DNA from: Ensifer adhaerens
GTDB taxonomy: Bacteria; Pseudomonadota; Alphaproteobacteria; Rhizobiales; Rhizobiaceae
Assembly: GCF_002940685.1 (NCBI RefSeq)
Contig: NZ_PNFP01000016.1
Coordinates: 124,001-188,000, forward strand
DNA length: 64,000 nucleotides
Direction: 5' to 3'
In this document: in pieces, positions 53,112 to 61,733 of the stretch
How positions within the stretch are numbered: the stretch's first letter is position 1
How the letters are laid out: each line of letters opens with the position of its first letter
The notes under the pieces: model-generated
Seen by the model: only the letters and a program-made list of their open reading frames with translations
Told to the model about the DNA's origin: nothing
Databases searched by the model: none
Program-made: the position numbers and the translations under genes

Positions 53112-54365
53112 CTATCCGAAAGCGAGTTCGAGGTTCTGGCGGTCTCGCGCGACCACGTGGCATTTGGCTTCGAAACCGTCGCCGGCGACGACCAGCACGA
53201 ACTCCGGCGGAATCCCTGCGGAGTTCGAAACGGTGATCGCCGCACCGTCGGCGCCAAGCGACCTGATCGTGCAGTCGATGCTCGAGTGACTGTCGTCGAA
53301 GAGAATGGTGCCGGCCTTCAGAACCCGTTGGCGGGGTCCGGCCTGATAACCGGCATCGAGGCTGAGCCAATCGACACAGCGGTTCCGGCCGGCGGCCTTG
53401 GCCAGATACATCGCCGCGTCCGCCTGAGAGAGCAAGGTGCCACCGTCCCTGGTCTTGGTCGACAACGTCGAGGTGCCGAAGCTTGCAGTGACCGCAAGCG
53501 AACCAAAGTCGCCATGGATTGTTTGTGCGGCGATCGCTGCCCTCAGCTTTTCCGCCGCAGCGACGGCCCCTTTGCTGTCGACATGCGGCAGGATCACCGC
53601 AAATTCCTCGCCGCCAAGTCGTCCGAACAGGTCACTCGCGCGCAGATTGGACTGGCAGGTGGCCGCAACGGCCTTCAAGACCTCGTCGCCTGCCGCATGT
53701 CCATATGTGTCGTTGACCCGCTTGAAGTGGTCGACATCGAGCACGATGCAGGAAAGTTCGTGCTGGTGCCGGACGGCAAGGGATATCAGCTTTTCGGCTT
53801 CCTCGCGAAAGGCGCGCCGCGTCAGCGTGCCGGTGAGCCCGTCCGTCGCGGCCGACTGCAGCAACTCGATCCGGTCCATCGCCACCCCCGCCAGTTCCGT
53901 CAGAACCGAAAGGTCCCGGGGCGTGAACTCTCTTGGGCTGCGATCGATCGCGCACACGGTCCCGACCGTGTGTCCGTCGCGGGTCTTGAGCGGTACTCCG
54001 GCATAAAAGCGAAGATGGTCTGCGCCGGTGACGGCGGGATGCCGGGCAAAGCGCGGATCCTTCGTGGCATCTTCCACAACGAGGGGCTCGTCGCAGGCAA
54101 CAACGTAGCGGCAGAACGTGTCCTTGAGCGGGACCTCCTCGGCCAGAAGACCGGAGCAGGCCTTGTACCATTGTCGATGAGCATCGATCAGAGAAACGAT
54201 GCCGATTTCGATGGCAAAGACGTGTTTGATCAGCCGCACGACGCGGTCAATGCCGTCATCCCTTGGTGTGTCGAGGATATCGAGTGCATCAAGGGCGGCC
54301 AGGCGATCGGTTTCCCGGTCGTTCGCATCCGCCATCGATCGTCCGGTCGGTTCGGCAACCACCAT
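53112..54365 (-). CDS. GAF-GGDEF-PilZ protein (diguanylate cyclase with PilZ tail)
   Basis: This 417-residue protein has an N-terminal GAF domain (about 20-165; VVRLIKHVFAIEIGIVSLID, then FYAGVPLKTRDGHTVGTVCAID). The GGDEF domain follows (about 180-335) with GGEEF (FGRLGGEEFAVILP) and the RxxD I-site (RASD) 5 residues before it, so feedback inhibition is possible. The last 75 residues form a PilZ-like domain starting GPRQRVLKAGTILF. Its c-di-GMP-binding motif is degenerate: S-L-G-A-D-G in place of D/N-x-S-x-x-G. ATG 54365 follows AAAGGA; the longer frame begins at TTG 54392. It is isolated between the terminator and the hpaC gene. Confidence 0.87.
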   Translation of the reverse strand: MVVAEPTGRSMADANDRETDRLAALDALDILDTPRDDGIDRVVRLIKHVFAIEIGIVSLIDAHRQWYKACSGLLAEEVPLKDTFCRYVVACDEPLVVEDATKDPRFARHPAVTGADHLRFYAGVPLKTRDGHTVGTVCAIDRSPREFTPRDLSVLTELAGVAMDRIELLQSAATDGLTGTLTRRAFREEAEKLISLAVRHQHELSCIVLDVDHFKRVNDTYGHAAGDEVLKAVAATCQSNLRASDLFGRLGGEEFAVILPHVDSKGAVAAAEKLRAAIAAQTIHGDFGSLAVTASFGTSTLSTKTRDGGTLLSQADAAMYLAKAAGRNRCVDWLSLDAGYQAGPRQRVLKAGTILFDDSHSSIDCTIRSLGADGAAITVSNSAGIPPEFVLVVAGDGFEAKCHVVARDRQNLELAFG

Positions 54366-54524
54366 TCCGTTTCCTTTCTCACTCCGCGCCAAGCAAATAG
54401 ACGCGTTTCGACAAAAAACAAATGGCGCTGTTCAGTATCTGGATATCGACTGTGTCGGCTCTGCGGCGAAAGCCCGCCATTGCGGCAAACACGTCGATCT
54501 TATGGTCTGGACAAATGGTGGCCC

Positions 54525-55037
54525 TTACCCGCCGAAACTTCCGAGCTGCGTCGGAACATGCACGTAGTTGCGATCGAAATAGAGCAGCGCATTGCCGTCG
54601 TTGCGCGAACGGATGCCGACGACCCGGCCGATCAGGATATGGTGTGTTCCCAAGAGCCGTGCCTCTGACAGTTCGCAGTCGAGCGAGACGATCGCATCCT
54701 TGACGGCAAGGCTGCCCGATTGCATCTCGACCCAGTCGGCGGCTGCATAGCGCGCCGCCATGTCCTGCGTTGCGCCGGCGAAATGCCCGGCGAGGTCCCG
54801 GTGGTCGTGGCTGAGCACGTTGACGCAGAAGCGCCGGTTGTCGATGAACAGGCCGCATTGGGCGGAGTTGCGGTTCATGCAGACGAGCAGCGTCGGCGGT
54901 TCGTCGGTCACCGAGCACATGGCGGTGGCGGTGAACCCGCCGCGTCCGGCCGGTCCGTTGGTGGTGATGACGTTGACCGGCGCGCAGACCCGCGCCATGG
55001 CGTTGCGAAACTCGGTTTTCGAGACGAGCGGTTCCAT
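54525..55037 (-). CDS. hpaC: 4-hydroxyphenylacetate 3-monooxygenase reductase HpaC
   Basis: This 170-residue flavin reductase supplies FADH2 to HpaB. It has the flavin_reduct fold: RNAMARVCAPVNVITTNGPAGRGGFTATAMCSVTDEPPTLLVCMNR at the start, FCVNVLSHDH, and the C-terminal ILIGRVVGIRS strand. ATG 55037 (MEPLVSKTEF) fits the family; the frame upstream to 55139 runs into hpaB. It is 8 bases downstream of hpaB. Confidence 0.92.
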   Translation of the reverse strand: MEPLVSKTEFRNAMARVCAPVNVITTNGPAGRGGFTATAMCSVTDEPPTLLVCMNRNSAQCGLFIDNRRFCVNVLSHDHRDLAGHFAGATQDMAARYAAADWVEMQSGSLAVKDAIVSLDCELSEARLLGTHHILIGRVVGIRSRNDGNALLYFDRNYVHVPTQLGSFGG

Positions 55038-55045
55038 GGCGGACC

Positions 55046-56608
55046 TCATTCGGCGGCATTGCGCAGCGATTGATCGTCGTCGAGCGGCGGCAGCCAGGTG
55101 TTTCCGGTCCAGCCGTTCTCGTCGTAGTCGGCCATGCACTGGTCGACGAGCGCTTCCATTTCCTTCAGTCGCCCGCCGCGCTCGGCGCCTTTCAGCACCT
55201 GCAGCCTCACCTCTTCCGGGGCGCCGGCATAGTTCAGCTCATAGAGTGCATGCCGCCCGCCGAACTCGGTGCCGGTCGCGTCCCAGAGCAGCTTCATGAT
55301 CTTGATGCGTTCGATGTGGCCCATGTCGTTGGAGCCGCGCACATATTGCGCCAGATAACGATCGATCTCGGGGTTGCCGAAGTCGCGTGCCGAGGACGGC
55401 AGGTAGATGAGGCCGGAGGCAACGACCTTGCGGATCGTTTCGACGACGCGCGGATAGGCCTCCGACATGAAGGTACGGTAGGAAAGGGCCGCCTCGAGAT
55501 TCGGAAGCACGGCGCCGTCGGCCCAGGGGATCGGGTTGTGCGCCATGGCATTGGAGAAGCTCCAGAACATGTGCCTGAGCGCGATCACTTCGCCGAGTGC
55601 CGCCTGGTTGCCGCGAAACGCATCGCCGCCGGTGGCGCGCAGCGCCTTGGCAAGCAGCCCCGCCAGGAAGTCGAGCTTCACCGCGAAGCGGGTGCAGCCC
55701 TGGAAGCAGTAGCCGTGCATGAAGCCGGAGGCCGGGTGGAAGGAGAGGATCTTGGCGGCATCGCGCAGCACCAGCACGTCCTCCCAGGGCACGAAGACGT
55801 TGTCGAGCACCAGGATCGCGTCGTTTTCGTCGAAGCGCGACGACAGCGGGTAGTCGAAGGGATGGCCGACGGTGTTGGCCGTCTGCTCGTAGGAAACCCG
55901 GCAGAACATCTTGATGCCGGGTGCGTTCATCGGGACGATGAACATGACCGAGAGCGAGGGATCCTCCGTCACCGTTGCCGAACTCTGCGCCAGGAAATTA
56001 TAGTGCGTCAGCGCCGAGGAGGTCGCGACCACCTTGGCCCCGGAGACATAGATGCCGGCATCGGTTTCCTTGGTGATGTGGACGAAGACGTCCTTGACCG
56101 CATCGGCCGGCTTGTGGCGGTCGATCGGCGGGTTGACGATCGCGTGGTTCATGAAGAGAGCGGCTTCCTGGGCGCGTTTGTGCCAGGCGAGCGCATTGTC
56201 CTTGAATGGGCCATACCAGTTGGCATTGGCGCCGAGCGTGTTCATCAGCGCCGCCTTGTAATCGGCAGTTCGACCCATCCAGCCATAGGACATGCGCGCC
56301 CATTCGGCGATCGCTCCCTGCTGTGCTGCAAGGTCGGTGGAGGAACGGGCGACGCGGAAATACTTGTGGGTGTAGCCGCCGGAGCCGGTGTCGGTCGGTG
56401 ACGTCAGGATCTCCTTCTTCGCCGGGTCGTGCAGCGCGTCGTAGAGCCGTGCCAGCGACCGGGCGGAGTTGCGCATCGCCGGGTGGCTGGTAACGTCCTT
56501 AATGCGCTCGCCATTGATATAGACCTCGCGGCCGTCGCGCAGGCTCTCCAGATATTCGGCGCCGGTGAAGGGCCGCGTCCTGTCGGCGCGGAAATCCTCT
56601 GCTCTCAT
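55046..56608 (-). CDS. hpaB: 4-hydroxyphenylacetate 3-monooxygenase oxygenase HpaB
   Basis: This 520-residue flavin-dependent monooxygenase hydroxylates 4-hydroxyphenylacetate (and often tyrosol, tyramine or tyrosine) to the 3,4-diol. Family motifs include RPFTGAEYLESLRDGREVYINGERI, GYTHKYFRVARSS, HAIVNPPIDRHKP, TKETDAGIYVSGAKVVATSSALTHYNF and GNPEIDRYLAQYVRGSNDMGHIERIKIMKLLWD. The catalytic pocket residues cannot be judged by eye. It is divergent from the AraC-type regulator and co-oriented with hpaC. Confidence 0.94.
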   Translation of the reverse strand: MRAEDFRADRTRPFTGAEYLESLRDGREVYINGERIKDVTSHPAMRNSARSLARLYDALHDPAKKEILTSPTDTGSGGYTHKYFRVARSSTDLAAQQGAIAEWARMSYGWMGRTADYKAALMNTLGANANWYGPFKDNALAWHKRAQEAALFMNHAIVNPPIDRHKPADAVKDVFVHITKETDAGIYVSGAKVVATSSALTHYNFLAQSSATVTEDPSLSVMFIVPMNAPGIKMFCRVSYEQTANTVGHPFDYPLSSRFDENDAILVLDNVFVPWEDVLVLRDAAKILSFHPASGFMHGYCFQGCTRFAVKLDFLAGLLAKALRATGGDAFRGNQAALGEVIALRHMFWSFSNAMAHNPIPWADGAVLPNLEAALSYRTFMSEAYPRVVETIRKVVASGLIYLPSSARDFGNPEIDRYLAQYVRGSNDMGHIERIKIMKLLWDATGTEFGGRHALYELNYAGAPEEVRLQVLKGAERGGRLKEMEALVDQCMADYDENGWTGNTWLPPLDDDQSLRNAAE

Positions 56609-56703
56609 TCTCTCCTCCCTTGAGTTTCGTCAAGGCTAGGCGTTGAAATCGTCGGCCACCATGGACAGAATGGCAAAATGACTTGCACTTTTTTCGGTGG
56701 AGC

Positions 56704-57579
56704 ATGACCGGCAATATCCCAAGTTTCTTCGTCTATGGCGAGCCGGAGCAAAAGCTCGAGCCCGGGTTCTTTCACGTCGAAACGGTGATGGCCCGGCGAA
56801 GCCTGCATCAGGGGCAGGTGAAGGCCCACAAGCACGACCAGATGGGGCAGATCACCTACTGGCTGAGCGGTGGGGGGACCTACTTCATCGACGACAAGCC
56901 ATTGGACTTTTCCGCACCAGCGGTGAGCTTCGTTCCAAGCGGCATCGTGCACGGTTTCTCCGTCGACCCGGAGACGAGCGATGCCATCGTCGTCTCGGTT
57001 GCCGACGGCGCGCTGCTCTCGATCCGCGAGAATACGGCGCTTTCGCTCGACAGGCCCACGATGATCCGCGGCGATGGCGAGGACCGGGGCTGGGGGCGCC
57101 TCGGTGAGTTGCTGGATATCGTTGCCGAGGAATATGCGGGTGGCGCCCCCGGCACCCAACAGATGCTCGCCTCGCTGGTCGCCGCCGCGCTGACCCAGAT
57201 CTCCCGCCTCGCTTCCGCGACGCCAGCCGGCCAGCCGGCACAGGCGGCGCTGGCAACGGAATTGCGCCGGCTCATCGATGTGCATTTCCGCGAGAACTGG
57301 AGCGTCGGGCAATATACCGATGCATTGGCCACGACGCCGCATCTGCTGGCCAAGGCGAGCAGGGACGCCTTCGGCATGCAGGTGAAGGAGCTCATCAACG
57401 AACGGCGACTGCTCGAAGCCAAGCGCCTGCTGCTCTTCACCGTGCGGCCGCTCGAAGACATTGCCTACGAAATCGGCTTTACCGACGCCGCCTATTTTTC
57501 GCGGTTCTTCCGCTTGCGGTTGGGCGAGGCGCCGAGCGACTGGCGCCGGGCGCGCGTGAGCGGATCCGGAGCCGGCTAA
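56704..57579 (+). CDS. hpaA: AraC-family activator HpaA-type
   Basis: This 291-residue regulator has an N-terminal cupin domain that senses aromatic acids (VKAHKHDQMGQITYWLSGGGTYFIDDKPLDF, with the H-x-H metal-like pair). A C-terminal AraC double HTH follows (WSVGQYTDALATTPHLLAKASRDAFGMQVKELIN, then VRPLEDIAYEIGFTDAAYFSRFFRLRLGEAPSDWR). HpaA activates hpaBC in response to 4-hydroxyphenylacetate. It is divergent from hpaB with a gap of about 95 bases. ATG 56704 fits the family; TTG 56683 is also open. Confidence 0.87.
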   Translation: MTGNIPSFFVYGEPEQKLEPGFFHVETVMARRSLHQGQVKAHKHDQMGQITYWLSGGGTYFIDDKPLDFSAPAVSFVPSGIVHGFSVDPETSDAIVVSVADGALLSIRENTALSLDRPTMIRGDGEDRGWGRLGELLDIVAEEYAGGAPGTQQMLASLVAAALTQISRLASATPAGQPAQAALATELRRLIDVHFRENWSVGQYTDALATTPHLLAKASRDAFGMQVKELINERRLLEAKRLLLFTVRPLEDIAYEIGFTDAAYFSRFFRLRLGEAPSDWRRARVSGSGAG

Positions 57580-57592
57580 ACCACCGAGCCCC

Positions 57593-57626
57593 GGGCTTAT
57601 GGCCGCAGGCTATCGGCCATAGGCCC
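57593..57626. terminator. 13-bp hairpin between convergent hpaA and P1 peptidase genes
   Basis: GGGCT-TATGGCCG (57593-57605) pairs with CGGCCATA-GGCCC (57614-57626) through an 8-base loop, with one T-G wobble. It sits 14 bases after hpaA and overlaps the last codons of the peptidase gene, so it can end both transcripts. It lacks a T-run. Confidence 0.5.
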
Positions 57627-58740
57627 GCATCACTTCCATCAGCGGTTCGTGGCGGATTGCCTGGATCTTGAAGCGATCGTGGGCGGTGCCGCCGGAATCC
57701 TCGGCTGCAATCATTGCATTGACGACCGCCTCTTCGACACTGTCGACGGTTGCGAGATAAACAGGATCGAGCAGTTCGTCGTTGACGATCTCCAGCGACA
57801 GGCGCGGCGGCGCCTTGTGCGCCATCGGCTGGGTATTGGCGGTGGAGAAGGCGAGGAAGATGTCGCCGGAATTGTTGCCGCCCGGTGTGCCGTTGCGGCC
57901 GATGCCGATCGCCGCGCGCCGCGCCAGCCGCTTCAATTGGTGCGGCGCCATCGGCAGGTCGGTGGCGATCACCACGATGATCGAACCGCGTTCCTGCATC
58001 TGGCTTTGCGGCGTGCCGTCGCGCATGTGCTTGCCGACAGGAACGCCTCCGATCGTCAACCAGTCGCGCTGGCCGTGATTGGCCTGCACCAGCGTGCCGA
58101 TCGTATAGTCGCGGCCCCCGAACCCGACGACGCGGGATGCCGTGCCGGTGCCGCCCTTGAAGCCATAGGCGATCATGCCGGTGCCGCCACCGCAATTGCC
58201 CTCCTGAACGGGGCCGGACGTGGCGCTGTCGAGTGCTGCGCGCACATCGACCTCGGTGATCGGCTGGCCGTTGATGTCGTTCAAGACGCCGTCATAGGTC
58301 TCCGCGACGACAGGCATCAGCCAGAGAAAATCGTCCGTGTCGTAGGTCGACCGGTAGCGCTCCAGCATCCACTTTATGGTCGCGTGGTGCGTCATGCCGA
58401 CGGCGTGGGTGTTGGTGATCATGACCGGCCCGAGGAAGAAGCCGCCGTCTTCGATCCAGTGGGTTCCGGTCATTTCGCCGTTGCCGTTGAAGCGATGCAC
58501 GCCCGCATAGACGGGGACGGGCGTTTCGGATCCGGCGTGCGGCAGGATGGCGGTGACACCGGTGCGCACCGGGCGCTTGCGCCCGGGGCGCGGCGTTTGC
58601 TCCTCGATGGTGCGAAAGCCGACGGCAATGCCGTCGACATCGGTGATCGCATTGAGGCGGCCGGTGCGGCCGGAAAAGGGCAGGCCGATATCGCGGGCGC
58701 GAGCGCTGGAGGGCTTGGAGGTTTTGTCGTTCATGATCAT
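57610..58740 (-). CDS. P1-family peptidase (DmpA/BapA-like aminopeptidase)
   Basis: This 376-residue Ntn-type enzyme is cleaved into two chains, with the nucleophile Ser at the new N-terminus. The cleavage-site motif is PGGNNSGDIFLAFS (about 286-299); S291 is the likely nucleophile. TGVTAILPHAG and EGNCGGGTGMIAYGFKGGTGT are conserved. Members release D-amino acids, beta-amino acids or amino acid amides. ATG 58740 overlaps the permease stop (ATGA), so it is translated with the ABC operon. The much longer frame to 59415 is a phase of the permease gene and not real. Confidence 0.88.
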   Translation of the reverse strand: MIMNDKTSKPSSARARDIGLPFSGRTGRLNAITDVDGIAVGFRTIEEQTPRPGRKRPVRTGVTAILPHAGSETPVPVYAGVHRFNGNGEMTGTHWIEDGGFFLGPVMITNTHAVGMTHHATIKWMLERYRSTYDTDDFLWLMPVVAETYDGVLNDINGQPITEVDVRAALDSATSGPVQEGNCGGGTGMIAYGFKGGTGTASRVVGFGGRDYTIGTLVQANHGQRDWLTIGGVPVGKHMRDGTPQSQMQERGSIIVVIATDLPMAPHQLKRLARRAAIGIGRNGTPGGNNSGDIFLAFSTANTQPMAHKAPPRLSLEIVNDELLDPVYLATVDSVEEAVVNAMIAAEDSGGTAHDRFKIQAIRHEPLMEVMRAYGR

Positions 58741-59567
58741 TTCTGCCGGGAGCGAAGGTAGAGGCCGAGCGAGGCGACGACGAAGGAGAAGGTCAGCATC
58801 ATCACGGCGATGGCGTTGATCTCCGGTTTGATGCCGCGCCGAAGCATGGAGAAGATGAACATCGGCAGCGTCGTGACGTCGACGCCGGCGATGAAGTAGG
58901 TGATGACGAGGTCGTCCATCGAGATGATGAAGGCGAGCAGCGCGCCGCCGACGATCGCCGGAAAGAGTTGCGGCAGCACCACCCGGCGAAAGGTCATCCA
59001 TTCGTTGGCGCCGAGATCGGCGGATGCGTGTTCCAGCGTCCGGTCCATGCCGGCAAGGCGCGCCGAGACGACGATGAAGACATAGGAAATCAGGAAGGTG
59101 CACTGGCCGATGATGATCGTCGTTAGGCCGAGCTTGATGCCGGAATTGACGAAGAAGATCAGAAGCGCAATGCCGAGAACGATATCCGGCATCAGCATCG
59201 GCATGAACATCACCACCCGGTAGAAGCGCTGGCCGACGAATTCGAAGCGGTAGAGCGCAATCGCGATCGCCGTGCCGAAGACCGTGGCGATGGCCGTCGT
59301 CGAGGCCGCGATCACCAGGCTGTTCCAGACGGCCTGCAGAAGCTGCCCCGTCGACTCGATGTAGAGCGCGCTCTCGGAGACCTTGGTCTTGAAGCCGAGC
59401 ACCTGGGCGTACCATTCGGTGGTGAAGCCGGTCCAGGTCATCATGTTCACCGGATTGGCGTTGAACGAATAGACGGCGATGACCACCAGGGGGATATAGA
59501 TGAAGGCGAAGAAGAGAGCGGTATAGGCGACCAGTCCGCCGTTAAAGAGGGATCGAGCGATCTTCAT
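58737..59567 (-). CDS. Pot-type ABC transporter permease (PotC-like)
   Basis: This 276-residue membrane protein has six hydrophobic segments beginning with LFNGGLVAYTALFFAFIYIPLVVIAVYSFNANP. The permease EAA-like loop is DLGANEWMTFRRVVLPQLFPAIVGG. It is the second permease of the operon. ATG 59567 follows a good GAGGTGAGC site. It lies 7 bases after permease 1 and its stop overlaps the P1 peptidase start. Confidence 0.93.
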   Translation of the reverse strand: MKIARSLFNGGLVAYTALFFAFIYIPLVVIAVYSFNANPVNMMTWTGFTTEWYAQVLGFKTKVSESALYIESTGQLLQAVWNSLVIAASTTAIATVFGTAIAIALYRFEFVGQRFYRVVMFMPMLMPDIVLGIALLIFFVNSGIKLGLTTIIIGQCTFLISYVFIVVSARLAGMDRTLEHASADLGANEWMTFRRVVLPQLFPAIVGGALLAFIISMDDLVITYFIAGVDVTTLPMFIFSMLRRGIKPEINAIAVMMLTFSFVVASLGLYLRSRQK

Positions 59568-59574
59568 GCTCACC

Positions 59575-60474
59575 TCACCGTGCCAGAGCTGCGGCGGCGC
59601 TGCGGCGGCCGGAAAGCACCACATGGGCGATCATCAGGACCAGCATGACGCTCATCACCATCATCGCCAGCGCCGCCCCGAAGGGCCAGTTGCGGGCGGC
59701 CAGGAACTGCTGCTCGATCAGGTTGCCGAACATCATCACCTTGGCGCCGCCAAGCACCGCCGGCACGACGAAGTTGCCAAGCGCCGGGATGAAGACGATG
59801 ACGGCACCGCCGGCAATGCCTGGGGCCGTCAGCGGCAGGATGATGCGCCAGAAGGTGCGCACCGGTCCGGCGCCGAGATCGAGCGAGGCGCGCACCAGCG
59901 TCCAGTCGAGTTTCTCGACGCTCGCATAGACGGGCATGAACATGAAGGGAATGAACACATAGGTCATTCCGAGGATGATCGCGCCCTTCGTATAAATGAG
60001 ATCGAGCGGGCGTTCGATCAGCCCGGTCGAGAGCAGCGCCTCGTTGACGAGCCCGGTCTGGCGCAGGATCAGCACCCAGACGAAAAGCCGCACGATCAGG
60101 CTGGTGAAGAACGGCAGCGTGATCAGGAACAGGCAGAAGTTCTTCCAGCGCTCGGAAAGCCGGGCGATGCAGAAGGCGGCGGGATAGCAGACGAGAAGCG
60201 TCGCAAGCACCGTCAGCGCCGCGATCTCGATCGAACGCAGGAAGATCGCGATATAGATCGGATCGAATTCCTCGAACATCGGATCGGCAAAGCCGAGGAT
60301 GCGGCCGAAATTATGCGGGTAGAAGGTCCATTCCACGCCGCCGTAAAGGCCGGGTGCGAGGAAGCTGGTCACGACCATGATCGCAAGCGGCCCGAGAAAG
60401 AAGACGGCGAGAAAGGCCGAGACGGGTCCGAGCAGGAGGCCGAGTTGAAAGCGGCGGCGGCTGGCGATCGACAT
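59575..60474 (-). CDS. Pot-type ABC transporter permease (PotB-like)
   Basis: This 299-residue membrane protein has six segments (LGLLLGPVSAFLAVFFLGPLAIMVVTSF first). The EAA-like loop DLGAGPVRTFWRIILPLTAPGIAGG follows helix 4. It is the first permease, one base after the ATPase stop. The family transports putrescine, spermidine or similar cations and related amines. Confidence 0.93.
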   Translation of the reverse strand: MSIASRRRFQLGLLLGPVSAFLAVFFLGPLAIMVVTSFLAPGLYGGVEWTFYPHNFGRILGFADPMFEEFDPIYIAIFLRSIEIAALTVLATLLVCYPAAFCIARLSERWKNFCLFLITLPFFTSLIVRLFVWVLILRQTGLVNEALLSTGLIERPLDLIYTKGAIILGMTYVFIPFMFMPVYASVEKLDWTLVRASLDLGAGPVRTFWRIILPLTAPGIAGGAVIVFIPALGNFVVPAVLGGAKVMMFGNLIEQQFLAARNWPFGAALAMMVMSVMLVLMIAHVVLSGRRSAAAALAR

Positions 60475-60475
60475 C

Positions 60476-61567
60476 TCAGGCCCCCGCGCTTTCGCCGATC
60501 AGGTGCACGGCAGAGGGATCATAGGCAAGCCGCGCCTTGCGGGTCCGTTCCACCGTACCGACGAGGCTGCGGCGGTTGGCCGGAACCTCCGCCACGACCT
60601 TGCGGCCCTCGGCGGTGCGGCCGAACAGTTCGAAGGTGGAGCCGACGAAAACGATCTGGTCGAGATCGACGTCGATCGTCGGGAACGGGGCGTTGTCCTC
60701 GGCGAGGAAGAACTGTTCCGGGCGGATCAGCGCCGTCGCCTGTGTCGAGATCTGCCGCTCGCAGGGCCGGTGGCGGATCGCCATGCCGTCAGCCGTCATC
60801 AGCCGGTCGCCGTCGAGCCTGCCTTCGAAGAGATTGCTGGCGCCAATGAAGGTGGCGACGAAGGTGTTGACCGGGTGGTCGTAGATGGCGCGCGGCGTGT
60901 CGAGCTGCTGGATGCGGCCGCCTGACAGAACCGCCACACGATCCGACATCGTCAGCGCTTCCTGCTGGTCGTGCGTGACGAAGATGAAGGAGATGCCGAG
61001 CTCGTTCTGCAGCGTCTTCAGCTCGATCTGCATGGCCTGGCGAAGGTTCTTGTCGAGCGCCGACAGCGGCTCGTCGAGCAGAAGCAGCTTCGGACGGGCG
61101 ATGATGGCGCGCGCGAGCGCCACGCGCTGCTGCTGGCCGCCGGAGAGCTGTCGCGGTTTACGACCTTCCATGCCTTCGAGCCCGACCATCTTCAGGGCGG
61201 AAGCAACCTTTTCGCTTCTCGCCGGCTTGGCGACGCCCGCGACCTCCAGCGAATAGGCGACGTTTTCGCCGACGGTCATGTGCGGAAACAGCGCGTAGTT
61301 CTGGAAGACGGTGTTGACAGGGCGACGATAGGGCGGCCGGTCGGTCATGTCCTCGCCGTCGATCAGGATCGAGCCTTGGTCGAGCTCGACGAAGCCGCTG
61401 ATCGCCTGCAGCAGCGTGGTCTTGCCGCAACCCGATGGCCCGAGCAAGGTCAGGAATTCATTGCGTCGGACATCGAGATCAATCCTGTCGAGAGCGATCA
61501 CGCTGCCGCCTTCCGGAGTGGTGAAGGCCTTGCTTGCCTCCACCAGCCGGACGATGGAATTCTGCAT
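60476..61567 (-). CDS. Pot-type ABC transporter ATPase (PotA-like)
   Basis: This 363-residue ATPase has Walker A ([10 protein letters not shown]), Q-loop ([12 protein letters not shown]), signature ([15 protein letters not shown]), Walker B ([13 protein letters not shown]), H-loop (VTHDQQEA) and a TOBE domain at the C-terminus ([28 protein letters not shown]). ATG 61567 follows GGGGAA; an in-frame ATG at 61594 is less likely. It heads the operon and is divergent from the binding protein gene. Confidence 0.94.
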   Translation of the reverse strand: MQNSIVRLVEASKAFTTPEGGSVIALDRIDLDVRRNEFLTLLGPSGCGKTTLLQAISGFVELDQGSILIDGEDMTDRPPYRRPVNTVFQNYALFPHMTVGENVAYSLEVAGVAKPARSEKVASALKMVGLEGMEGRKPRQLSGGQQQRVALARAIIARPKLLLLDEPLSALDKNLRQAMQIELKTLQNELGISFIFVTHDQQEALTMSDRVAVLSGGRIQQLDTPRAIYDHPVNTFVATFIGASNLFEGRLDGDRLMTADGMAIRHRPCERQISTQATALIRPEQFFLAEDNAPFPTIDVDLDQIVFVGSTFELFGRTAEGRKVVAEVPANRRSLVGTVERTRKARLAYDPSAVHLIGESAGA

Positions 61568-61585
61568 ACTTCTGTTCCCCAAAAT

Positions 61586-61599
61586 GTTATGCAAATAAC
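61586..61599. promoter_or_regulatory. small inverted repeat GTTAT-GCAA-ATAAC in the divergent gap
   Basis: Perfect 5-base arms flank GCAA, 19 bases upstream of the ATPase start. An RpiR regulator lies at the other end of the cluster and could use it. The repeat is short, so chance cannot be ruled out. Confidence 0.3.
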
Positions 61600-61733
61600 G
61601 CTTGTGCGTTTTCGATATATGGATACCATTTGCCCATCGGAGTCAACGGCCACCAGAAGCCGTGATCCGGAAGCGGCGGCCGGGGAAGGCCGCACGGGGC
61701 CATCGGGCCGCAAACCATCAGAGGAGAACATCG

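Noticed and set aside
57610-59415. Apparent 601-residue extended P1 peptidase
   Set aside because: The extension is an alternate phase of the permease gene. The peptidase starts at ATG 58740 with an ATGA overlap.
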